The position numbers were made by a program, and so were the translations under genes. 64,000 nt of DNA, from contig CAMKEG010000006.1 in assembly GCA_946411505.1 (NCBI GenBank), forward strand, positions 106,672 through 170,671, given 5' to 3'. This DNA is from an uncultured Treponema sp. Lineage in GTDB: Bacteria > Spirochaetota > Spirochaetia > Treponematales > Treponemataceae. The notes beneath the pieces were generated by a model. It was given only the letters and a program-made list of their open reading frames with translations, was not told where the DNA came from and did not search any database. Shown piece after piece: positions 1-8,528 of this stretch (positions are counted from its first letter, which is position 1; each line of letters starts with the position of its first letter).

Positions 1-404
1 CCAAGGCTAGCGGCGAGGATGTCGTCCACCTTTGGGGCGACGGCTCTCCTTTGCGCGAATTCTTGTTTGCCGGAGACCTTGCCGACGCGGTGGTCTACCT
101 TATGGAAAACAAGGACGCCTCCGACTTGCGGACTCCCACCGGCGACTTTGTCAACGTCGGCACCGGAAAGGAGTGCACGATCAAGGAATTGGCCGAAACA
201 GTCCGCGACGTTGTCTACGCCGACGTGGCCGCGTCGGGCCGGACTTGCAAGATGGAATGGGATTCTTCCAAGCCCAACGGCACTCCGCGCAAGCTTTGCG
301 ACGTGACCCGCCTTAACGCTCTTGGCTGGAAGGCCAAGGTTGACGTGCGCGAGGGCGTTGAGATAAGCTATGACGACTTTTTGCATGGGGATGTAAGGAA
401 GTGA
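1..404 (+). CDS. fcl: GDP-L-fucose synthase, C-terminal part (5' end outside window)
   Basis: The reading frame is open from the left edge to a TGA at 402-404, so this is the last ~134 codons of a gene cut by the window. The segment GDGSPLREF followed by LFAGDLADAVVYL is typical of the C-terminal substrate-binding half of GDP-4-keto-6-deoxymannose epimerase/reductases, which make GDP-L-fucose. The closing part (KLCDVTRLNALGW) fits the family's C-terminus. The Rossmann motif and the catalytic Tyr/Lys lie outside the window. It overlaps the next gene by 4 bases (GTGA), so it is in the same operon as the Wzm/Wzt exporter, as expected for a precursor-sugar enzyme in a surface-glycan locus. Confidence 0.85.
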   Translation, partial: KASGEDVVHLWGDGSPLREFLFAGDLADAVVYLMENKDASDLRTPTGDFVNVGTGKECTIKELAETVRDVVYADVAASGRTCKMEWDSSKPNGTPRKLCDVTRLNALGWKAKVDVREGVEISYDDFLHGDVRK

Positions 405-1252
405 GCCAGCCAGAACAGTGGACAAAAGTTATCACCGCAAAAAAACGCCTTATGGACTTGCATCTTAGGGACGTGTGGATTTACCGCTACCTTATAAAAA
501 TGTTCATAAAGCGCGACTTTGTCACGCAATACAAGCAGACGATTTTGGGCCCCTTGTGGTACTTGGTCCAGCCGTTGATTACCGCATTTATGTACATGTT
601 CATTTTTGGAAAAATGGCCAAGGTTGGAACGGACGGAGTGCCTTTTATACTTTTTTATTTTGCGGGAACCATGCTTTGGACTTACTTTACGTCTTGCCTT
701 GACTCTTGCTCCAAGACCTTCACTAACAACCAAAACATTTTTGGAAAGGTTTATTTTCCGCGCCTTACCTCTCCAATCGCCACTTGCGGTTTCCATATTA
801 TCAAGCTTTTGATGCAGTTTGCTTTGCTTGCCGCGATATTTTTGTACAGCGTTTTTGTCCAAAAGGTTAGGATAAACATTTCGTGGCTCGCATTGACTTT
901 TCCCCTGATTGTTTTGTGGGTTGGCGTCCTTGGCGGAAGCATGGGCCTTATCATCAGCTCGCTTACGACCAAATACCGCGACCTTAACATTCTTTTGACA
1001 TTCGGCATCCAGCTTGGCATGTACGCGACGCCTGTCGTCTATCCGCTGTCGGAACTGCCGCCAAAATTTGGCTGGCTTGCATACGCCAACCCTATGTGCG
1101 CGCCGATAGAGTTTTTTAGAATCGCCTTTTACGGAGCGGGGCATCTGGACACAAGCGTAATCATTTGCAGCGTTTGCGCGACATTCGCCCTGGCCTTTTT
1201 TGGCCTTGTGCTCTTTACCCGAAACGAGAGAAATTTTGTGGATGTGATATAG
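401..1252 (+). CDS. wzm: ABC-2 polysaccharide exporter permease (Wzm type)
   Basis: Integral membrane subunit of an ABC exporter that moves a finished lipid-linked glycan across the inner membrane. The protein is 283 aa with about six hydrophobic spans. The N-terminal KRDFVTQYKQTILGPLW is the hallmark cytoplasmic entry of ABC2-type polysaccharide permeases, and the C-terminal ANPMCAPIEFFR region is also typical. I placed the start at GTG 401, coupled to the previous stop. An ATG at 452 would remove 17 residues and fits the usual N-terminus length, so the start is uncertain. The partner ATPase begins 9 bases downstream. A second permease of the same family lies at 35973. Confidence 0.9.
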   Translation: MSQPEQWTKVITAKKRLMDLHLRDVWIYRYLIKMFIKRDFVTQYKQTILGPLWYLVQPLITAFMYMFIFGKMAKVGTDGVPFILFYFAGTMLWTYFTSCLDSCSKTFTNNQNIFGKVYFPRLTSPIATCGFHIIKLLMQFALLAAIFLYSVFVQKVRINISWLALTFPLIVLWVGVLGGSMGLIISSLTTKYRDLNILLTFGIQLGMYATPVVYPLSELPPKFGWLAYANPMCAPIEFFRIAFYGAGHLDTSVIICSVCATFALAFFGLVLFTRNERNFVDVI

Positions 1253-1260
1253 GAGTGGGT

Positions 1261-2499
1261 GTGGCAAACAACGATATCGCGATTAAAGTAGAGAACCTCT
1301 CAAAGTATTACAAGCTTGGCGTAATCAACAACGGAACGCTCTTCCGCGACATTCAAAGCTGGTGGGCGCGTATCCGCGGAAAGGAAGACCCCCACGCTAA
1401 AATTGGAAGCAAGTACGACCACTCGCAAGAAGGCTTTTGGGCGCTTAAGGATTTGAACTTTGAAATAAAAAAAGGCGACCGCGTCGGAATCATCGGCCAC
1501 AACGGCGCCGGAAAGTCAACTTTGTTAAAACTCCTTAGCCAAATCACCGCCCCTACCGAAGGCAACATAAAAATCAACGGCAAAATAGCAAGCCTTTTGG
1601 AAGTTGGAACCGGCTTCCACCCCGAGATGACCGGCCGCGAGAACATCTACATGAACGGCGCCATCCTTGGCATGAGCCACGACGAGATTGACAAAAAGGT
1701 TGACGCCATCATCGAGTTTAGCGAAATTGGCGAGCACATAGACACTCCCGTAAAGCGCTACTCCAGCGGCATGTACGTGCGCCTTGCCTTTGCCGTCGCC
1801 GCCCACTTGGACAGCGACATACTTATTGCCGACGAGGTGCTGGCGGTAGGGGACGCGGCTTTTCAGAAAAAGGCTCTGGGAAAGATGAACGAGCTTTCCA
1901 GCGGAGAAGGGCGGACGGTTTTGTTTGTAAGTCACAATATGGAGCAGGTGAAGAATTTGTGCAACAAGGGCATTGTGCTGGAGAAGGGAAGGGTAGTAAG
2001 GCAGGATGATGACATTGAAAAGTCGATAAATTATTATCTGGGGAAGAATGAAGATAATAGTGATGTAGTGACGACTTCTTGGAAGAATGACGGAAGGGTT
2101 TGGGATGAGAGCTTTAATCCTTTGAGTTTTGAGATTTTGACAATAGATGATAAGGTGGTGACAGGACCGCTTGATTATGAAAAGGATTATAAAGTTAGGT
2201 TGACGGTAGATGTAAAAAAGCCTGATTCGAATGTTGATTTCTGGATTGCCTGCTATAAGGGGGGGGAGCTTTTTTTTAATTTGCCTATGCCTAGTGATTT
2301 TAAGTTTAAAAAAAACAAGAATGTCTTTGATTTCTTCATGCCTAAAACAACGATTTTACCAGGTTTATACACTTTTACATTAGGGTCTTCTTTAAAAAAT
2401 ATAAAGTGGATTGTAAATTCATTTGAATTTGAGATAACGATTATGACAACTATTTTATCTCCTAAGCAACGGATTTTTGAGACGATGGTTGTTTGTTAG
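1261..2499 (+). CDS. wzt: ABC exporter ATPase with C-terminal glycan-binding domain (Wzt type)
   Basis: ATPase partner of the permease at 401. Start is GTG 1261, five bases after AGGAG at 1251-1255. Of 412 aa, residues ~1-240 are the nucleotide-binding domain: Walker A GHNGAGKST at ~79-87, signature YSSGM at ~167, Walker B ILIADEVLAVGD at ~187. Residues ~255-412 form a beta-rich tail in the place where Wzt proteins carry a carbohydrate-binding domain that selects the cargo glycan. Base composition changes sharply near 1950-2050: the ATPase part is GC-rich like the housekeeping genes and the tail is AT-rich like the next four genes. This suggests recombination that swapped tail and downstream genes. 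A run of eight G (2259-2266) lies inside the tail. Confidence 0.9.
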   Translation: MANNDIAIKVENLSKYYKLGVINNGTLFRDIQSWWARIRGKEDPHAKIGSKYDHSQEGFWALKDLNFEIKKGDRVGIIGHNGAGKSTLLKLLSQITAPTEGNIKINGKIASLLEVGTGFHPEMTGRENIYMNGAILGMSHDEIDKKVDAIIEFSEIGEHIDTPVKRYSSGMYVRLAFAVAAHLDSDILIADEVLAVGDAAFQKKALGKMNELSSGEGRTVLFVSHNMEQVKNLCNKGIVLEKGRVVRQDDDIEKSINYYLGKNEDNSDVVTTSWKNDGRVWDESFNPLSFEILTIDDKVVTGPLDYEKDYKVRLTVDVKKPDSNVDFWIACYKGGELFFNLPMPSDFKFKKNKNVFDFFMPKTTILPGLYTFTLGSSLKNIKWIVNSFEFEITIMTTILSPKQRIFETMVVC

Positions 2500-2527
2500 T
2501 CTGTTTCAGTAGGTGTAAAGTTCTATT

Positions 2528-2659
2528 ATGCAACTTTTAATCCTTGTTGGAGGAAAAATCGCTAACTTACGCGAAAAAAAATTTAATGAATCGATTTTAC
2601 CTGAGAGTCATATAAAAAAGAATTGTATTATATGCTATGTGGATGAAATGTTGAAATAA
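2528..2659 (+). CDS. Short ORF of 43 codons between wzt and the GT/acetyltransferase fusion
   Basis: An ATG at 2528 opens 43 codons. The start MQLLILVGGK resembles the opening of sugar-1-phosphate nucleotidyltransferases (compare MQTLILAGGKGTRLG at 10491), but the essential GTR motif is missing and the rest is unlike that family. No good ribosome binding site is seen. It may be a decayed leftover of a sugar-activating gene or a chance frame. It fills the 180-base gap between two genes of the AT-rich block. Confidence 0.25.
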   Translation: MQLLILVGGKIANLREKKFNESILPESHIKKNCIICYVDEMLK

Positions 2660-2679
2660 ATTTATAATAAGGAATTGTT

Positions 2680-4143
2680 ATGTTAGAAACTCCAGTTTTA
2701 TATATTGTTTTTAATCGCCTTGATACCGTAAAACAAACATTTCTAAAAATAAAACAGGCACGGCCCAAGGAATTATATATTGCTGCCGATGGACCTCGAT
2801 TAATTAGAGAGGGTGAAGCAGAAAAATGTAAGGAAGTTCGGGGATGGGTTCTGGAACAAATAGATTGGGATTGTAATGTCCATACCTTGTTTAGGGAGGA
2901 AAATTTAGGTTGTGGAAGAGGGGTTTCTTCAGCCATTACTTGGTTTTTCGATAATGTTGAGCAAGGAATAATATTAGAGGATGACTGCTTACCAAGTTTG
3001 AGTTTTTTCACGTTTTCTCAAGAAATGCTTCAGAGATACAAGGATAATGAGAGTATTTACTTAATTTCTGGTACAAATATCAATGATAAGCGAGTTTATG
3101 GTAAAGGCTATTTCTTTTCTCAACTTGGGGGAATATGGGGCTGGGCTTCATGGAAAAGGGCTTGGCATAATTTTAAATTTGATATAAGCAACTTGGTTTC
3201 CGAAGAAAATTTAAAATTATGCGAAACACATCTAGGTATAAAAAACTCTGTCGAATGGATGAGAGAAATTTTCTTTAAAGATGTTGATACCTGGGATTAT
3301 CAATGGCTTTTTATTCGCTTGTTAAATGGAGGTCTTTCGATAGTTCCTGAAAAAAATTTAATCTCTAATATAGGTTTTCAAGCAGATTCATCTCACACTT
3401 CTAGCGCTTCATCTCCTTTTGCTAATTTACCTTCTTACGAGTTGAAATTTCCAGTGGAAAAGCAAAATATTGTGGTTTCCAAAGAATACGATAAGTATTT
3501 TTCAAAGTTTTTCAAAACAAGTAAAAATAATTTTGTAAAAAAAATAATTAGTTTCCCTAAACGTTGTATTAAGCATATACTCCGTCGACTGTATATAATT
3601 GCATCTGCGGCGCCTGCAAAAACTTATGACTGCATTTATGATAAAACAACAGTTTTTCATCCAGAAGCATCTGTGATGGCTATGAACTCGCCCGATTCAA
3701 TTATTGTTGGGGCTGGAACACATATTAGAGGTAATTTACAAACATATCCGCATGGAGGAAACATTACTATTGGAAAAAACTGTTATGTAGGAGATCATAC
3801 CAGAATTTGGTCTTCTTCAAAAATAGAAATTGGTGATTATGTATTAATTTCACATAATGTTAATATTTTTGATGATACAACACATCCAGTTGATTCAATT
3901 GAGCGTCGAAAACATGCTGAATATATATTTACAAAAGGATTCCCTAAAGAAATGACTTCATTGGATCCTAAGCCGATAAAAATAGAAAAAGACGCTTGGA
4001 TTTGTTGTAATTCTATAATTCTTAGAGGTATTACAATCGGCGAAGGTTCTATTGTAGCGGCAGGAAGTGTTGTAACAAAAGATGTCCCCCCTTATACAAT
4101 GGTTGCCGGAAATCCGGCAAAAATTATAAAGAAGATAAAATAA
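2680..4143 (+). CDS. Glycosyltransferase fused to hexapeptide-repeat O-acetyltransferase
   Basis: A 487-aa two-domain protein. Residues ~1-290 begin VLYIVFNRLDTVKQTF and include AADGPR and LEDDCLPS, the pattern of a GT-A fold sugar transferase group often called HlpA-like. Residues ~310-487 carry left-handed beta-helix hexapeptide repeats (ITIGKNCYVGDHTRI, IEIGDYVLISHNV, ITIGEGSIVAAGSVV) and end with VAGNPAKIIKKIK, the classical ending of WbbJ/maltose-acetyltransferase type enzymes. The histidine in DDTTHPVD is a candidate acetyl-transfer base. The inference is that one polypeptide adds a sugar and acetylates the glycan. Start ATG follows AAGGA at spacing 7. Strongly AT-rich, like its neighbours. 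Confidence 0.8.
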   Translation: MLETPVLYIVFNRLDTVKQTFLKIKQARPKELYIAADGPRLIREGEAEKCKEVRGWVLEQIDWDCNVHTLFREENLGCGRGVSSAITWFFDNVEQGIILEDDCLPSLSFFTFSQEMLQRYKDNESIYLISGTNINDKRVYGKGYFFSQLGGIWGWASWKRAWHNFKFDISNLVSEENLKLCETHLGIKNSVEWMREIFFKDVDTWDYQWLFIRLLNGGLSIVPEKNLISNIGFQADSSHTSSASSPFANLPSYELKFPVEKQNIVVSKEYDKYFSKFFKTSKNNFVKKIISFPKRCIKHILRRLYIIASAAPAKTYDCIYDKTTVFHPEASVMAMNSPDSIIVGAGTHIRGNLQTYPHGGNITIGKNCYVGDHTRIWSSSKIEIGDYVLISHNVNIFDDTTHPVDSIERRKHAEYIFTKGFPKEMTSLDPKPIKIEKDAWICCNSIILRGITIGEGSIVAAGSVVTKDVPPYTMVAGNPAKIIKKIK

Positions 4144-4172
4144 AATCCAAACAAAAGGTAGGTTGGATTTGA

Positions 4173-4352
4173 TTAAAAATAGATAAAGCTTGGAAGCGGC
4201 TTGAAGATTGGTCTGTAGAAGATGAAAAAGCGATTCCTTTTTGTGAAGAATATAAAAAAATGCTAGCTTTAAATATGATGAATACTAATTTGGGAAAATT
4301 AAATTTGCCATTAAAAGCTATTGGAAAGACAAACGGTGATCTTTATTTATGA
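4173..4352 (+). pseudogene. C-terminal remnant of an unidentified gene
   Basis: Between the fusion gene and the epimerase there are 59 open codons that follow an in-frame TGA at 4170 and contain no plausible start. The translation (WKRLEDWSVEDEKAIPFCEE, then KKMLALNMMNTNLGKLNLP) looks like genuine protein sequence. Its TGA overlaps the epimerase ATG in an ATGA, the arrangement of a former operon neighbour. I read it as the surviving 3' end of a deleted gene. I do not recognise the family. Confidence 0.4.
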
Positions 4353-5242
4353 GAAAGATTTTAATTATTGGTTCTGAAGGTTTTATAGGTAGCCACTTGA
4401 CTGCATTTTATCAACAAAAAGCTTGTGATGTTTTAAGAGTTGATATTGTTGATAAAAAGGATGTTAATTACATTCAAGTTGACAAAGAAAATCCTCTCTT
4501 TCATTCGATTTTTGAAAACTTTAAACCTGATGTATGTCTTAATTGTAGCGGCGCCGCCAGCGTTCCTTTTTCATTTGAACAACCGTTAAATGACTTTAAG
4601 CTAAATGTTTTGAATGTAGTTGTTTTACTAGATGCCATTAGATTACATTCTCCAAATTGCAGGTTTGTAAATTTTTCAAGCGCAGCTGTTTATGGGAACC
4701 CTATATCAATTCCTGTTAAAGAAAAATTTGAAAAAAATCCTATATCTCCATATGGTTTTCATAAAAGTGTAGTTGAAGATATCATGGCTGAGTATAGTAG
4801 ATTTTTCAATTTGAAAGTATGTACACTTCGTTTGTTTTCGGCTTATGGGAACGGCTTGCGAAAGCAAATAATGTTCGACTTGTATAATAAGTTTACGAAC
4901 GATCCACAAGTGAAACTTTTTGGAACTGGTAAAGAAACTCGTGATTATATACATATCGATGACATTTGCAGTGTTGTTGATTTAGTTTTGGCAAATTCTA
5001 ATTTTGACAATGATGTTGTTAATGTTGCGACTGGGAAAGAAGTTGCTCTTTCTGAACTTGTAGATATTTTTAAGAAAACGATTTGTTGCAATAAAGAAGT
5101 TTTGTATTCTGGTTCTGTTAGAACAGGGGATCCATCTAGGTGGCAGGCTGATGTGTCAAAAATAATTTCATGGGGATATAAGCAAACTGTCGACTTGGAG
5201 AATGGAATAGAGAGGTATGTAAAATGGATAAGAAACGCATAG
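4349..5242 (+). CDS. NAD-dependent epimerase/dehydratase (nucleotide-sugar SDR)
   Basis: A 297-aa extended short-chain dehydrogenase. The N-terminal IIGSEGFIGSHL (~5-16) is the GxxGxxG NAD(P)-binding loop, slightly altered. The active-site pair is in SPYGFHKS (Tyr and Lys three apart), preceded by FSSAAVYGN. RDYIHIDDIC is the conserved substrate-side motif. It probably converts a nucleotide sugar for the AT-rich glycan block; the exact reaction cannot be read from sequence. The stop overlaps the next gene by 19 bases, so the two are co-transcribed. Confidence 0.85.
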   Translation: MRKILIIGSEGFIGSHLTAFYQQKACDVLRVDIVDKKDVNYIQVDKENPLFHSIFENFKPDVCLNCSGAASVPFSFEQPLNDFKLNVLNVVVLLDAIRLHSPNCRFVNFSSAAVYGNPISIPVKEKFEKNPISPYGFHKSVVEDIMAEYSRFFNLKVCTLRLFSAYGNGLRKQIMFDLYNKFTNDPQVKLFGTGKETRDYIHIDDICSVVDLVLANSNFDNDVVNVATGKEVALSELVDIFKKTICCNKEVLYSGSVRTGDPSRWQADVSKIISWGYKQTVDLENGIERYVKWIRNA

Positions 5243-6285
5243 GAATTTATTATACCTCATCTGACAATTGGATTGGAGGAAAGTATTATCTTGATGGCGT
5301 AATAAGTGTTCTGAAAAAAAATCCAAACATAGAAATTCTTTATTTGGATAAATACGAAAGAAGTTTTTTCTTGAAGATTATTGGAAAGTTATTTGGCAGG
5401 AATTCAGAATTGTATAAAGATAAGCTTTGCAAGGAAATGAACAAATGGAACCTTGATGTTGTTTTTCCTTATGTTGATGGTTCTTACATTGCAAAGAAAA
5501 ATATATCTTGGATACCGGATTTTCAAGAGAATTATTACCCAGGTTTTTTTTCTGTAGATGAAATTTGCAATAGGTTGTCAAATCAAGCTAGGGTCGCTTA
5601 CTCAAAAAATTTGCTTGTTTTGTCTAGCGACAGCGCCAAAAAAGATTTTAAGAGATTGTTCCCTTGTTATTCTTGCGATGTGTTTGTCCTGTCGTTTGTT
5701 TCTTCTCTCAATAATGTATCGCATTCAGTGTCCAGGTCTGTCATTGAAAAGTATGGAATAAATGAGCCTTTTTTTATATGCTCAAATCAGTTGTGGGAGC
5801 ATAAAAATCATCTGGTTGTCATTAATGCGGTGAAAAAAATGAAAGAAAATGGAAAGCATGTTTTATGTGTTTTTACTGGTAAAGAGTCAGATTATCGTAA
5901 TCCTGATTTTCCTGCTTCGCTTAAGAATCTTGTAAAAGTTTTGCGTCTTGAAAATGAGATTCGTTTTTTAGGTTTCATATCTCGTGAGGATCAAATAGAA
6001 TTGATGAAGGCAAGTGTAGCTGTGATTCAGCCGTCTTTGTTCGAGGGATGGAATACTACAATAGAAGATGCTAAGTTTCTCAAAAAAAAAATTATAGCTT
6101 CTTCTTTGCCTGTGCACATGGAGCAACTGAAAGAAAAGGGAATTTATTTTAATCCAAATGATTGCGGTGAATTGGCAAATATTTTGTCGCAAATGAATCC
6201 TTTGGAGTCAAGCGTTGATTATGATTATAAAAGTCAAGCTGAAGAATACTGTAATAATGTAAGAAAAATTTTTTTGGAAGGTTGA
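5224..6285 (+). CDS. Glycosyltransferase family 4
   Basis: A 353-aa GT-B fold transferase. The C-terminal half carries the GT4 nucleotide-sugar site: FICSNQLWEHKNHLVVI, then VFTGKE, then IRFLGFISREDQIELMKAS, and the ExxxxxxE-like stretch LFEGWNTTIEDA in which the two Glu residues bind the donor. Transfers a sugar to the growing lipid-linked glycan on the cytoplasmic face. Start ATG 5224 has AGAGG 8 bases upstream, inside the end of the epimerase gene. It is the last gene of the AT-rich block before the transposase remnant. Confidence 0.85.
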   Translation: MDKKRIGIYYTSSDNWIGGKYYLDGVISVLKKNPNIEILYLDKYERSFFLKIIGKLFGRNSELYKDKLCKEMNKWNLDVVFPYVDGSYIAKKNISWIPDFQENYYPGFFSVDEICNRLSNQARVAYSKNLLVLSSDSAKKDFKRLFPCYSCDVFVLSFVSSLNNVSHSVSRSVIEKYGINEPFFICSNQLWEHKNHLVVINAVKKMKENGKHVLCVFTGKESDYRNPDFPASLKNLVKVLRLENEIRFLGFISREDQIELMKASVAVIQPSLFEGWNTTIEDAKFLKKKIIASSLPVHMEQLKEKGIYFNPNDCGELANILSQMNPLESSVDYDYKSQAEEYCNNVRKIFLEG

Positions 6286-6380
6286 TTTTTTTTATGATGA
6301 TGCTTTTTGATTCTGTGAAAGTTTTTCTGTAAATTCCCAAAAAGTTGGCGCTGTGGTAAATTAAACACAGGAGCCTAATT

Positions 6381-7099
6381 ATGGCAAAAAAAACACCACC
6401 ACACAAAGTCGTAATGACTGAAGGCAAAATAGAGATTATCAGAAATCTGCTTTCAGAATACGACATCAAAGACGCCCATGACATTTAGGAAGCGCTGAAG
6501 GATCTTCTTGGCGGAACCATCAAGGAAATGATGGAAGCCGAAATGGAAGACTGTTTGTGGTATGAAAATTCAGAGCGTTCTGACAATGACGATTCCCGGA
6601 ACCTTTACAGATCAAAGACAGTAAAGTCCAGCATTGGCGAAGTCGTGCTTGAAGTTCTGCAGGGCCGAAAGGAAGTGCTGTCACTCGCCATAGGCGAAAG
6701 GGAGAGCTCCAAGTTCTGACCGAACGCCCTGAACGAGTTTAAGAACCTCGGCGTGAAGGATATACAACGCCGCTTCCGAAGATGAGGGGGCTGAAAGTCT
6801 GCGATCGTACCGTTGAAAAATGGTCGGCGAAATATTCGAACTCCATAAAACGCTAGACTGAAAACAGGGATGTTGTAGTTTCGATTTTCAAGTTCTCAAA
6901 AGATGTCCAAAAAATCATCTACACAGTAAACGCGATCGAAAGCCTGAACTCCCGCTACCGGAAGCTTAGCCTCCAGCGCAGCGTGTTCCCAGGCGGCCAA
7001 GCCCTGCTTGAGGCTTTGTACCTTGTAACATTTGAAGCGATAAAAAAATGGACCCAGTCGATTCATAACTGGGCCAGGCCTATGGCGAAATGTGCATAA
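6381..7099 (+). pseudogene. IS256 (mutator) family transposase, internally deleted remnant
   Basis: The 5' part from ATG 6381 encodes an IS256-type N-terminus interrupted by TAG at 6486. It continues in frame with ALKDLLGGTIKEMMEAEM and YENSERSDND, diagnostic of the family. The middle, with the DDE catalytic residues, is missing. The 3' part (~6880-7099) encodes the family C-terminus: FSKDVQKIIYTVNAIESLNS, then VFPGGQALLEALYLVTFEAI, then KKWTQSIHNWA. Several stops and frameshifts make it non-functional. It sits between an AT-rich transferase block and a GC-richer one, suggesting that an insertion took part in assembling the locus. I could not identify terminal inverted repeats. The remaining bases of 6286-7322 hold the hairpin at 7134 and nothing else I recognise. 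Confidence 0.85.
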
Positions 7100-7133
7100 T
7101 GTACGAAGGCCGCCTGCCGGACTAATTAAAAAA

Positions 7134-7163
7134 AAGACAACTTCCCGACGAGGAAGCTGTCTT
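7134..7163 (+). terminator. Imperfect inverted repeat after the transposase remnant
   Basis: AAGACAACTTCC pairs with GGAAGCTGTCTT across a 6-base loop, with one mismatch. A-rich sequence precedes it, and T-rich sequence follows only weakly. It may be the transposon's terminator or part of its end structure. Confidence 0.45.
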
Positions 7164-7322
7164 TAGCATTTAGCTCTTGATAAAAAATCAGCAATAATTT
7201 ATATTCGGAAAAGAAACAGTAGCTGTAAGCTGCTTGCGGGACACGACCGCATTAAAACTTTTTACCGCAACCTACTAAATTTATAGACAAATCCTGTCAT
7301 ATAAATTTGTAATGGTCAAAAT

Positions 7323-8528
7323 ATGAACTTGGCAGAATGGGTAAAGACAAAAATTGGAAGATGTAAAATTCTTTATGCAATCCTGGCTAAAATTTATCAT
7401 GCCCCATTGGCTTCTGCCGCTTTGGCAAAGCGAAGTTTTCTTCTTTTCAAGTCTCGTTCGGCCTTTCGCGCTCTTCTTGCCTCTGGCAAGAAATATGACT
7501 TGGTTTTCATGCATTGTCTTGGCGGCGGAACTGAAGTGTATGTGAAAAACACGTTGCGAGGAAAAACGGACTATATAGTTTTTAAAAACTATAACATTTT
7601 TGGCTTCCAAGAAATTTATTCTTTGGAAGTTTGCGGGATAAAGACGCCCTTTTTTATCGGGGCGGACGACATAATCAGCCTGGAAAAAATTGCCGGCGCT
7701 GTTTTTGTTGAAAACCTTTGCGGCTATGGCGACTGCGACCTTATCCTAAAAACGATAGCCGCCTTTTCCGCAAAAATTTCGTTTAAAGTCCATGACTTTT
7801 ATTCCGCGTGTCCTAAGGTCAACATGATAAGGAACTTCCGTTATTGTGGCGTGACATGCGACTCGTCTTGCGTTAATGATGTCGGCGGGCGGCCATACAG
7901 CCCCGATCGATGGCGGACTATGTGGGGAACTTTCTTTGAGCGGGTGGATGAGTTTTTCTTTTTTTCTGAAAGCTCCGAGAAAATCCTTTGCTCTATATAT
8001 AAAATTCCCCCCAAAAAAATAAGACTGAAGCCCCACGACATGGGGTATTTTACCCCTAAAGTAATTTCCAGCTTGCCAACGAATTTGAACATAGGAATTT
8101 TTGGAAGCATAACATCCGAAGCAAAAGGCTTTTCCGTGGTGAAGAGTTTCGCCGAATTTTCTCGTGGCAAGGACTATAAAATATTCTTGAACGGTCTTGT
8201 CGGCGAGCCTGACCAGGATGTCTTTAGCAAGAACGAGAATTTCGTTCAATGCGGCCCATACAAGACGGAAGAAATTTATGACCGCCTTGTGTCGCAAAAG
8301 ATAGGCGTTGTGTTCTTTTCAAGCGTATGGCCGGAAACATTTTCTTATGTTGTTTCGGAGCTGATGCTGACAGGAATTCCCATCGCTTGTTTTGATGTCG
8401 GCGCCCAGGCGGAAAAGATAAAAGAATATCCTTTGGGAAAAATCATTCCGGGTTTTTCCAATGAATCCATACTAAAAACGCTGCGGGAATGCCATGCCAT
8501 TGGCAGGGAGCGATATGACAATGAATAA
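7323..8528 (+). CDS. Glycosyltransferase, GT4-like
   Basis: A 401-aa protein. The N-terminal half contains LGGGTEVYVK (glycine-rich acceptor-side loop) and FKVHDFYSACPKVN, a motif common in GT4-like mannosyl/rhamnosyl transferases. The C-terminal half has IGIFGSITSEAKG, FLNGLVGE and SSVWPETFSYVVSEL, the donor-binding helix with conserved Glu residues. It probably extends the surface glycan. The 3' end overlaps the next gene by 14 bases. ATG 7323 lacks a strong Shine-Dalgarno sequence. Confidence 0.75.
   Translation: MNLAEWVKTKIGRCKILYAILAKIYHAPLASAALAKRSFLLFKSRSAFRALLASGKKYDLVFMHCLGGGTEVYVKNTLRGKTDYIVFKNYNIFGFQEIYSLEVCGIKTPFFIGADDIISLEKIAGAVFVENLCGYGDCDLILKTIAAFSAKISFKVHDFYSACPKVNMIRNFRYCGVTCDSSCVNDVGGRPYSPDRWRTMWGTFFERVDEFFFFSESSEKILCSIYKIPPKKIRLKPHDMGYFTPKVISSLPTNLNIGIFGSITSEAKGFSVVKSFAEFSRGKDYKIFLNGLVGEPDQDVFSKNENFVQCGPYKTEEIYDRLVSQKIGVVFFSSVWPETFSYVVSELMLTGIPIACFDVGAQAEKIKEYPLGKIIPGFSNESILKTLRECHAIGRERYDNE

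Noticed and set aside
368..1267. Long open frame on the minus strand opposite wzm
   Set aside because: Its product is Lys/Arg/Gln-rich without any domain. It mirrors the codon pattern of the permease gene, which has clear family motifs.
6381..7099. Functional insertion sequence
   Set aside because: Stop codons, frameshifts and loss of the DDE core rule out an active transposase.
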